From the NCBI GenBank assembly GCA_937892345.1, contig CALAGF010000368.1, positions 1-14,788 of the forward strand: a stretch of DNA of 14,788 nucleotides, in the 5' to 3' direction. The notes under the pieces are model-generated. The model saw nothing but the letters and a program-made list of their open reading frames with translations. It was not told the origin of the DNA and did not search any database. The stretch's first letter is position 1. Every line of letters starts with the position of its first letter. This DNA comes from an uncultured Rhodocyclaceae bacterium (GTDB taxonomy: Bacteria; Pseudomonadota; Gammaproteobacteria; Burkholderiales; Rhodocyclaceae). Both the position numbers and the translations under genes were made by a program. Positions 1 through 6,258 of the stretch are shown here, one piece after another.

Positions 1-2
1 CC

Positions 3-2069
3 GACGGCGATACCAGCACCACCACGCTGACCATCACCATCAACGGCCAGACCGATGCTCCGACTATCGCAACCGTCGCAGCAACAGGTCCTGACCACAC
101 GGTGTATGAGCATGGTTTGGTGAGTCCCGCAGATGCCACCGAAATTGCAAGTGGTTCTTTCAATGTCGGCGCCAGCGATGGCATCCAGAACATTGTGCTT
201 GGCTCTACCACGGTGACGGCAGCACAACTGCTTGGTCTCAATACGACCCCAATCACCATCAACACCGGTGAAGGCAGCCTGGTACTCAATGCTTACACCG
301 GCAATGCAACCGGCGGCATTGTCAACTACACCTACACCACTACAGCCACCATCGACAACGACACCAAAGCTGGTGCGACAGCTACCTACTTTGATGACCA
401 GCTGACGCTGACGGTCAATAGCATTGGAGGCCAGACTGCCAGCGACAACCTGATCGTCCGAATCATGGATGACGTTCCTACAGCAGGCACAGCAGTTCAG
501 GCAATCGAAAACTCAACGACGAATCTGATGCTCATCCTGGACATGTCTTCGTCAATGACGCGCGAGAGCCGCCTGGACAACGCCAAGACCGCCATTCAGA
601 ATCTGATCAGCGCCTACGATGGCCTTGGCGATGTTCGTGTATCCATCGTAACTTTTAACGAAACAGCAACTCAGCGCGGCGCCTGGATGACTGCATCCGC
701 AGCACTCAGCCTCGTTGCTGCCTTGTCGGCTGCAGATTTGGGAACTGGCACCAACTACGATGCAGCCCTAGCACAAGCAATGTCTACGTGGTCTGTGAGT
801 GGTGCTTATACCGGTGCCAACATCCAAAACGTCTCTTACTTCATCTCTGACGGAAAACCGACCTCCAGTGATGGCAACACGAGTGTTTTGGCAAACTCCA
901 GCGCTGGTATTGAAGGCATCTGGGACAACGGGAACAACATCCCTGACTTGGGTCTTTCTACAACGGAAGAAAACGTCTGGACCAATTGGCTAAGCACCAA
1001 TCAAATCAACTCATTCTCGCTGGGTGTTGGTAATGAGGTGGTTGATCCGCTCCAGCCGCAACTGGAAGCCAATCTCGACCAGATTGCTTACAACGGTGCA
1101 ACCAGCACCAATACCGATGCCTTCATGGTGCTGGATCCCAACGATCTGAACACCGTGCTGGTTGGTACCGTCTCTCAAGGCAATCTGCTGACCGGCAACA
1201 CGCCTGCACAAGTTGGCGCCGACGGCGGCTATATCCAGGCCATCACAGTGGGTGCCATCGGTAGCGAAGATCGCTTTACCTGGAATCCGGTCACGAACAG
1301 CATCAGTACAACCGGAGCAGGTGCCTCCTCCCATACGTTCAACACCACGACGCATGTGCTGAGCATCACGACAGCCAATGCTGGGGTGTTCTCGATCGAC
1401 ATGGATACCGGTGACTACACCTTCGTACCTACGCCCAGCGCACCGGCATCGTTTGCTGAATTTGTCGGTTTCACACTGATTGACAATGATGGCGACAAAG
1501 CAACAGGTCAGCTGGCCTTGCTGCGCAGCCTGACACCGATCAACGGCACGGCTGGCGGAGAAACGCTGACGGGCACTGCGGGTGCAGATGTGATTGATGC
1601 GTTGGCAGGCAACGACACGATCAATGCCGGCGCCGGCAATGACTGGATTTCCGGCGGTGCAGGTGCCGATACCATCTCGGGTGGCGCTGGCAATGACATT
1701 CTGGTTGGTGGCACAGGTGCCGACACCTTCAAGTGGGCGCTGGCCGATGCGGGTACTGCTGTAACACCTGCGGTCGACCGCATCACGGACTTCAATTTCG
1801 ACTTGCCGGCCAACGGCGGCGATATTCTGGATCTCCGTGACTTGCTGCCAGACGGTGCAACCACTGCGACTGCGCTGGGTCAGTACCTTGATTTCGCGCC
1901 TGCCACCGGCACGACTGGTACAGTGGTCAACGTACACCCAGCTGGCGCTGCAGGTGCTGTTACCCAGCAAATCATCCTTGAAGGTGTTGATCTGACAGCC
2001 GGTGGCACGATTGCCGAAAATACGATCATCACCAACCTGCTGACTCAGGGCAAGTTGATCACCGACTAA
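3..2069 (+). CDS. C-terminal part of a large type I-secreted RTX/VWA adhesin (5' truncated by window edge)
   Basis: The frame is open from the left edge. A GTG at 102 is only an internal valine codon, because the residues before it (a 'TLTITINGQTDAPTI' stretch) are typical inter-repeat adhesin sequence, so the true start lies upstream. In order the fragment shows: a T1SS-143-like repeat (about nt 100-480, ending 'IMDDVPTAG'); a von Willebrand A domain (about 515-1170) with a full MIDAS: DxSxS at D540/S546/S552, Thr codon at 750, Asp codon at 849; a second repeat-like segment from 'GADGGYI' to 'IDNDGDKATG' (about 1205-1505); six RTX nonapeptides (1566-1727); and a C-terminal block starting 'DRITDFNF' and ending 'LLTQGKLITD', which fits the type I secretion C-terminal domain of VC_A0849-like proteins. 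LapA/BapA-type adhesins use this architecture: export through an ABC/MFP/TolC channel, calcium-dependent folding outside, and roles in attachment and biofilm. The secretion genes and N-terminal retention module are not visible. The family call is firm; ligand and exact role are unknown. Confidence 0.9.
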   Translation, partial: DGDTSTTTLTITINGQTDAPTIATVAATGPDHTVYEHGLVSPADATEIASGSFNVGASDGIQNIVLGSTTVTAAQLLGLNTTPITINTGEGSLVLNAYTGNATGGIVNYTYTTTATIDNDTKAGATATYFDDQLTLTVNSIGGQTASDNLIVRIMDDVPTAGTAVQAIENSTTNLMLILDMSSSMTRESRLDNAKTAIQNLISAYDGLGDVRVSIVTFNETATQRGAWMTASAALSLVAALSAADLGTGTNYDAALAQAMSTWSVSGAYTGANIQNVSYFISDGKPTSSDGNTSVLANSSAGIEGIWDNGNNIPDLGLSTTEENVWTNWLSTNQINSFSLGVGNEVVDPLQPQLEANLDQIAYNGATSTNTDAFMVLDPNDLNTVLVGTVSQGNLLTGNTPAQVGADGGYIQAITVGAIGSEDRFTWNPVTNSISTTGAGASSHTFNTTTHVLSITTANAGVFSIDMDTGDYTFVPTPSAPASFAEFVGFTLIDNDGDKATGQLALLRSLTPINGTAGGETLTGTAGADVIDALAGNDTINAGAGNDWISGGAGADTISGGAGNDILVGGTGADTFKWALADAGTAVTPAVDRITDFNFDLPANGGDILDLRDLLPDGATTATALGQYLDFAPATGTTGTVVNVHPAGAAGAVTQQIILEGVDLTAGGTIAENTIITNLLTQGKLITD
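1566..1727 (+). repeat. Six tandem RTX calcium-binding nonapeptides within the adhesin
   Basis: Six consecutive 27-nt units encode LTGTAGADV, IDALAGNDT, INAGAGNDW, ISGGAGADT, ISGGAGNDI and LVGGTGADT. The last three match the canonical GGxGxDxUx pattern closely; the first three are degenerate at the leading glycines. RTX nonads form a calcium-loaded parallel beta roll once outside the cell and usually sit directly before the C-terminal secretion signal, as here. The short array fits LapA/BapA-like adhesins, in contrast to the long arrays of RTX toxins. Confidence 0.9.
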
Positions 2070-2082
2070 GTCGGATATCGTC

Positions 2083-2106
2083 TGCCGGTGCCTTGCGGTG
2101 CCGGCA
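2083..2106. other. Strong hairpin just after the adhesin stop codon
   Basis: A 10-bp stem (TGCCGGTGCC pairing with GGTGCCGGCA, two G-U pairs) closes on the tetraloop TTGC, 13 bp after the adhesin TAA. No T-run follows directly (the next bases are ttagataa), so alone it is not a classical intrinsic terminator. It could act as a 3' stability hairpin or a first pause ahead of the palindrome at 2115-2140. Confidence 0.6.
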
Positions 2107-2112
2107 TTAGAT

Positions 2113-2140
2113 AAAAAAAGGAGGCAATTGCCTCCTTTTT
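2113..2140. terminator. Bidirectional intrinsic terminator between the adhesin and aroG
   Basis: A perfect inverted repeat GGAGGC-AATT-GCCTCC (2120-2135) is flanked by an A-run on the left (2113-2119) and a T-run on the right (2136-2140). Either strand therefore reads as GC-rich stem plus U-tract. It sits between two convergent genes (adhesin stop 2069, aroG stop 2163) and can end both transcripts. Confidence 0.9.
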
Positions 2141-2162
2141 CATTTATTTGACGAAAAACAGC

Positions 2163-3254
2163 TCAGGTGCCGGACTCAACCACACGCCTGGCACGAACCG
2201 CTGCAGCGAGCTGCTCCAGAACCATCAAACTATCGTCCCAGCCGATACAAGCATCGGTAATGCTTTGCCCATGCTTCAAGGGCGTGTCCGGGAGCAGATC
2301 CTGACGGCCCTCGACCAGATGGGACTCGACCATCACACCGATGATCCGTTCATCCCCCCCGGCAATCTGGGCGGCAACCGAATCACTGACTTCCATTTGC
2401 AGCTTGTATTGCTTGCGGCTGTTGCCATGGGAAAAATCAACCATCAAGCGCGCTGCCAGACCGGCCTTTGCAATTTCCTGTGATGCAAGTTCAACGCTGG
2501 GCGCATCGAAATTCGGTGCCTTGCCACCACGCAGGATCACATGACAATCCTCATTACCCAGCGTGGAAACGATCGCCGTGTGCCCGGATTTAGTCACCGA
2601 AAGGAAATGATGGGGCGAATTTGCCGAACGAATGGCGTCGACCGCAATACGCATATTGCCATCGGTACCGTTCTTGAAACCCACCGGACATGAGAGTCCG
2701 GAGGCCAGTTCACGATGTACCTGCGATTCGGTAGTGCGCGCGCCAATAGCCCCCCAAGCAATCAGGTCTGCTGTGTATTGCGGCGTGATGGTATCGAGGA
2801 ACTCGGTTGCACAGGGCAAATTCAGTTCGTTGACGTCGAGCAACAGGCGACGGGCAAGGCGCAAGCCTTCATTGATCCGGAATGTACTGTCCAGACGGGG
2901 ATCATTGATCAGCCCCTTCCATCCCACGGTGGTTCGCGGCTTTTCGAAATAGACCCGCATCACCACGACCAGATCATCCTCAAAACGCTCAGCTTCACGC
3001 GCCAGAAGACGCGCGTACTCCATTGCCTGATCGTAATCATGGATGGAGCAAGGGCCGATGACCACCAAAAGGCGATCATCCGCGCCATGCAGGATGCGGT
3101 GAATGGCCTGCCTTGCCTTGAACGTTGTTTGTGCGGCCCGGTTGCTTACCGGATATTCGCGAAATACATGGGCTGGAGGAACCAGCTCCTTGATTTCCAG
3201 AATACGTAAATCATCAGTTTCCGGCTTGCCGGATGGCATTAACTGCATGCTCAT
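2163..3254 (-). CDS. aroG: Class I 3-deoxy-7-phosphoheptulonate (DAHP) synthase, AroG/AroF type
   Basis: Condenses phosphoenolpyruvate with erythrose 4-phosphate in the first step of the shikimate pathway (cytoplasm, metal dependent). Visible motifs are GPCSIHD (residues 67-73), RVYFEKPRTTVGWKGLINDP (100-119), GARTTESQVHRELASG (171-186), DFSHGNS (273-279) and MVESHLVEG (308-316). From memory of E. coli AroG, its metal ligands Cys61, His268, Glu302 and Asp326 fall here at Cys69, His276, Glu310 and Asp334, a constant offset of 8, so no indel separates them. The effector-site positions equivalent to AroG Asp6/Asp7, Pro150 and Ser180 are also kept (D14/D15, P158, S188), so feedback inhibition is likely, but which amino acid acts cannot be told. 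I chose the ATG at 3254 (363 aa) because GGGGAAG lies 3 nt before it; a longer reading would need TTG at 3266, and an ATG at 3248 is also possible. It is the last gene of the minus-strand run, 75 bp after the cytochrome gene. Confidence 0.95.
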   Translation of the reverse strand: MSMQLMPSGKPETDDLRILEIKELVPPAHVFREYPVSNRAAQTTFKARQAIHRILHGADDRLLVVIGPCSIHDYDQAMEYARLLAREAERFEDDLVVVMRVYFEKPRTTVGWKGLINDPRLDSTFRINEGLRLARRLLLDVNELNLPCATEFLDTITPQYTADLIAWGAIGARTTESQVHRELASGLSCPVGFKNGTDGNMRIAVDAIRSANSPHHFLSVTKSGHTAIVSTLGNEDCHVILRGGKAPNFDAPSVELASQEIAKAGLAARLMVDFSHGNSRKQYKLQMEVSDSVAAQIAGGDERIIGVMVESHLVEGRQDLLPDTPLKHGQSITDACIGWDDSLMVLEQLAAAVRARRVVESGT

Positions 3255-3257
3255 AAG

Positions 3258-3264
3258 CTTCCCC
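3258..3264 (-). promoter_or_regulatory. Ribosome binding site deciding the aroG start
   Basis: On the minus strand GGGGAAG is followed by CTT and then the ATG at 3254. This favours that ATG over the in-frame TTG at 3266, which would place the purine block inside the gene. Confidence 0.55.
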
Positions 3265-3329
3265 AACGCGTAAGGACAAAAGGGAATTCTAACCGAGCGG
3301 GCAATGTTCGCCCGAGCGCCACAGGAAAA

Positions 3330-3950
3330 TCAGGGGAGTTGGGTCAGGTAATGCGAAATGGCCTTGATGTCCTCGTTCTTCAAGCCACCAGTGGCAATCG
3401 CCATCAATTGATTATTGCGGATGCCCGTGCCATCGCGGTAGCGGGTAATGGATGTCTGCAAATAGGCTTGCTTTTGCCCGGCAATCCGGGGGAACAATTC
3501 GTTGCCCCGCGCATCCTTGCCGTGGCAGCGCACACACAAATGCTCAAAGAACACCTTGCCCTGCGCGGCGAGCGCTGCATCCGCATCCGAAGGTTTGACC
3601 GACACACTGGCGTAATACAGTGCAATCTGAATACGTTCTTCATCGCTCAGCACCTTGATCAGTCCTTGCATGAACGGATCCTTGCGCTCACCACTGCCAA
3701 ACTTGCGAATCTGCTCCAGCAAGTAGGCCGGATGCTGACCGGCAAGATTCGGGACATCACCCCGCGGGCTGATGCCCCCCTCGCCGTGGCAATTGGTACA
3801 GAAAAAACTCGCTTTTTTTCCGGCAGCGACCGCCAGGGCTCGTGCTGCAGGATCCGCCTGAAGCTGCTTCAATCGCTCACTGGCCGCAGCCGTCTGGGTG
3901 CTGGTCAAACCGATACTCAGCAAAAAAAGGACCGTCAGGCGTCGAAGCAT
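3330..3950 (-). CDS. Periplasmic di-haem cytochrome c, c4-like
   Basis: A 206-residue exported electron carrier. An N-terminal signal peptide (LRRLTVLFLLSIGLTSTQTAAA, cleavage probably near residue 23, A-A-A/S-E) is followed by two homologous cytochrome c domains. Haem sites are C51-T-N-C54-H55 and C139-V-R-C142-H143, 88 residues apart, with plausible sixth-ligand methionines M94 and M183. Two class I c-type domains of this size in tandem are the hallmark of cytochrome c4, which passes electrons to terminal oxidases or, in some bacteria, other periplasmic reductases. The start ATG has GAGGG 8 nt upstream (3959-3963). It begins 29 bp after the tldD stop, so it is probably cotranscribed with tldD. 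The exact redox partner cannot be read from the sequence; a generic 'c553-like' label is the alternative. Confidence 0.9.
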   Translation of the reverse strand: MLRRLTVLFLLSIGLTSTQTAAASERLKQLQADPAARALAVAAGKKASFFCTNCHGEGGISPRGDVPNLAGQHPAYLLEQIRKFGSGERKDPFMQGLIKVLSDEERIQIALYYASVSVKPSDADAALAAQGKVFFEHLCVRCHGKDARGNELFPRIAGQKQAYLQTSITRYRDGTGIRNNQLMAIATGGLKNEDIKAISHYLTQLP

Positions 3951-3979
3951 GTATTTAACCCTCTTCCATCACGACGGCA

Positions 3980-5437
3980 TTATGCCGTTCCACCTACGGT
4001 CAGTCCATCGATCCGCAAAGTGGGCTGCCCCACCCCGACCGGCACGCTCTGACCTTCCTTGCCGCAGGTACCCACACCAGGGTCAAGGCGCAGGTCGTTG
4101 CCAATCATTGATACCCGCGTCAAGGCATCCGGACCGTTTCCGATCAGCGTGGCCCCCTTGATCGGCCTCGTCACCTTGCCATCCTCGATCAGATAGGCCT
4201 CACTCATTGAAAAAACGAATTTTCCGCTGGTGATATCGACCTGACCGCCACCAAAATTCGCGGCGTAAATGCCCTTTTTGACCGAGCCAATGATTTCCTG
4301 CGGATCGTATTGACCTGCCAGCATCATGGTATTGGTCATGCGGGGTAGGGGCAGATGCGCGAAGGATTCGCGGCGGCCGTTGCCGGTGGGCGCCACACCG
4401 GTGAGCCGCGCATTCAGACTATCCTGCATGTAACCCTTGAGAATGCCATCTTCGATCAGTACGGTACGCTGCGTCGGATTGCCTTCATCGTCGATATTCA
4501 GTGAACCGCGACGGTCGGCAATCGTGCCATCGTCGATCACGGTAACGCCGGGGGCCGCAACCCGCTCCCCCAGACGTCCGCTGAATGCCGAACTCCCCTT
4601 GCGGTTGAAGTCACCTTCCAGACCGTGACCAACCGCCTCATGCAACAAAATGCCGGGCCAGCCGGAACCAAGGACAACGGTCATTTGCCCGGCCGGCGCC
4701 GGCTCGGCATTCAGATTGGTTACTGCTTGATGTACCGCTTCTCGCGCATAGCGCTCCAGCACTTCATCAGTGAAATAGGAAAAATCGAAGCGGCCACCAC
4801 CACCGGCGCCCCCTTGTTCGCGTTTACCGTTCTGTTCCACAATGACTGACACCGAGCAGCGGACCAGGGGCCGGATATCCGCAGCCAAACGACCATCCGA
4901 ACCAGCGACCAGCATCACTTCATATTCACCGGCCAACGAGGCCATGACCTGCATCACCCGCGAATCCAGCGCTCGCGCAAAACCTTCAAGACGTTCAAGC
5001 AAGCGCACCTTGGCATCCGCGGGCAGGGAGGCAATCGGGTCATTGGGCAGATACAGCGCGTGTTCAGCGGTCGACCGACGAAATGCCGGAAAAACGCCTG
5101 TCTGCCCCGCATCGGCAATCGCGCGAACTGCTGCTGCCGCATCGCTCAGCGAACGGGTGCTGATATCGTCCGAATAGGCGAAAGCCGTTTTCTCCCCGGA
5201 CAGGGCGCGTACCCCCACCCCCTGATCGATATTGAAACTGCCCGACTTGACGATACCTTCGTCCAGGCTCCAAGCCTCTGAACGGGAATACTGAAAGTAA
5301 AGATCGGCGTAATCCACCTGATGCGCCATGATCTGAGCGAAGGTCGCGGAGAGGTCACGCTCGGCCAGGGAAAACGGCGTCAGCAACAAGAATTCGGCCT
5401 GGGAAAAGGCGCTGTTCGAGGCGCTCGAAAGACTCAT
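3980..5437 (-). CDS. tldD: Metalloprotease TldD
   Basis: TldD pairs with TldE (PmbA) to form a zinc-dependent protease that cleaves small unfolded or modified peptides; in E. coli it matures microcin B17 and degrades the CcdA antitoxin. The hallmark HEAVGHGLEGDFNRKGSS block starts at residue 266, giving the HExxxH zinc site (H266, E267, H271). The family's usual downstream segments 'VTVIDDGT', 'YAANFGGGQVDITSGKF' and 'GPDALTRVSMIGNDL' are present. At 485 aa it is close to E. coli TldD (481). ATG at 5437 is preceded by GAGGAAG with 6 nt spacing, and that Shine-Dalgarno overlaps the stop codon of the upstream amidase gene (11-bp gap), implying coupled translation. No tldE/pmbA is in the window, so the partner must be encoded elsewhere, as in E. 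coli. Confidence 0.97.
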   Translation of the reverse strand: MSLSSASNSAFSQAEFLLLTPFSLAERDLSATFAQIMAHQVDYADLYFQYSRSEAWSLDEGIVKSGSFNIDQGVGVRALSGEKTAFAYSDDISTRSLSDAAAAVRAIADAGQTGVFPAFRRSTAEHALYLPNDPIASLPADAKVRLLERLEGFARALDSRVMQVMASLAGEYEVMLVAGSDGRLAADIRPLVRCSVSVIVEQNGKREQGGAGGGGRFDFSYFTDEVLERYAREAVHQAVTNLNAEPAPAGQMTVVLGSGWPGILLHEAVGHGLEGDFNRKGSSAFSGRLGERVAAPGVTVIDDGTIADRRGSLNIDDEGNPTQRTVLIEDGILKGYMQDSLNARLTGVAPTGNGRRESFAHLPLPRMTNTMMLAGQYDPQEIIGSVKKGIYAANFGGGQVDITSGKFVFSMSEAYLIEDGKVTRPIKGATLIGNGPDALTRVSMIGNDLRLDPGVGTCGKEGQSVPVGVGQPTLRIDGLTVGGTA

Positions 5438-5443
5438 GGGGGA

Positions 5444-5450
5444 CTTCCTC
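5444..5450 (-). promoter_or_regulatory. tldD ribosome binding site overlapping the upstream stop codon
   Basis: Minus-strand GAGGAAG; its first two bases are the last two of the TGA stop of the amidase gene (5449-5451). Ribosomes finishing the amidase therefore terminate directly on the tldD initiation signal. Confidence 0.75.
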
Positions 5451-6258
5451 AGAATTGACGGTGGGCGAGCGCCGGCAGGCTCTCGCGGATTTCGGTAATG
5501 CGCTGGTGATCCAGATCGGCGATCACCACGCCCGGCCCTTTGGCTTTACGGTCGAGAATTTCGCCCCAGGGATCGATGATCATGCTGTTGCCGTGGGTCA
5601 ATCGGCCATTTTCGTGTTTGCCGCCCTGTCCGACCGCCAGCAGGTAGCATTGGTTCTCGATGGCGCGGGCGCGCAAGAGCGTTTCCCAGTGCGCCCGACC
5701 CGTGGTTTCGGTAAAGGCCGCAGGCACCAGAATGAGGTCAACCGGCCCCTGGCTCCGATACAGCTCCGGGAAACGCAAGTCATAGCAGATGGAGAGCAAA
5801 ATTCGCCCAAACGGGGTGTCGACCGTCACAGGCGCCTTCCCTGCTTCAATAAAGGCGGATTCGTCATAGGATTCATCGCCCTTTTGAAAAGCGAAGAGGT
5901 GAATCTTGTCGTAGCGCGCCACACAACGGCCTTGGCCGTCAAAGACCAGCGTACTGTTGCGCATTTTCCCCGGCATATCGGCCACCAGTGGAATCGAACC
6001 CGCAACGATCCAAACGCCATGTTGCTTTGCTTGCGAGGACAACCAATCCTGTATCGGCCCCTGTCCAAATGTTTCACTGGCCTTGACCCGGTCAACATCC
6101 GCCGCACCGATGATCGGAAAGTATTCCGGCAGCACCAGCAATTGCGCGGCTTGCGCCACGGCTTCTGCGATCAGATGGGCAGCCACCTTCAGATTGTCGT
6201 CAACCCGCGGGCCGGACACCATCTGCAGTGCAGCGATACGGCAATTCATCGGTTTCAT
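5449..6258 (-). CDS. Nitrilase-superfamily amidase, Nit1-like (probable deaminated glutathione amidase)
   Basis: Cytoplasmic C-N hydrolase of 269 aa, full length for the family. The Glu-Lys-Cys triad is visible: E45 in 'LVLPEYFP', K118 in 'ARYDKIHLF' and C158 in 'LLSICYDLRFPE', plus the accessory glutamate E192 in 'GRAHWETLLRARAIE'. The stretch after the cysteine ('AHWETLLRARAIENQCYLL', then 'HGNSMIIDPWGEIL' and a terminal 'LPALAHRQF') resembles Nit1 proteins, which hydrolyse deaminated glutathione, a transaminase side product, as metabolite repair. Omega-amidase (Nit2) is the main alternative. The ATG at 6258 overlaps the yhdP stop by 4 bp (ATGA), and AGGA lies just upstream; ATG at 6249 is an alternative start. 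It lies between yhdP and tldD, genes that are direct neighbours in E. coli. Confidence 0.88.
   Translation of the reverse strand: MKPMNCRIAALQMVSGPRVDDNLKVAAHLIAEAVAQAAQLLVLPEYFPIIGAADVDRVKASETFGQGPIQDWLSSQAKQHGVWIVAGSIPLVADMPGKMRNSTLVFDGQGRCVARYDKIHLFAFQKGDESYDESAFIEAGKAPVTVDTPFGRILLSICYDLRFPELYRSQGPVDLILVPAAFTETTGRAHWETLLRARAIENQCYLLAVGQGGKHENGRLTHGNSMIIDPWGEILDRKAKGPGVVIADLDHQRITEIRESLPALAHRQF

Noticed and set aside
102..104. GTG as the start of the adhesin gene
   Set aside because: The frame is open to the left edge and encodes typical repeat-linker sequence; there is no Shine-Dalgarno, and a LapA/BapA-type protein would not begin in the middle of a repeat.
1011..1970. 319-aa open frame on the minus strand opposite the adhesin
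   Set aside because: Cys/Arg-rich composition with no domain sense, fully antisense to a well-supported RTX/VWA coding region; a mirror of its codon bias.
3298..3314. Hairpin CGGGC/GCCCG between the cytochrome c and aroG genes
   Set aside because: Only 5 bp with a 7-nt loop and no T-run on the minus strand; not enough to call a terminator or an attenuator.
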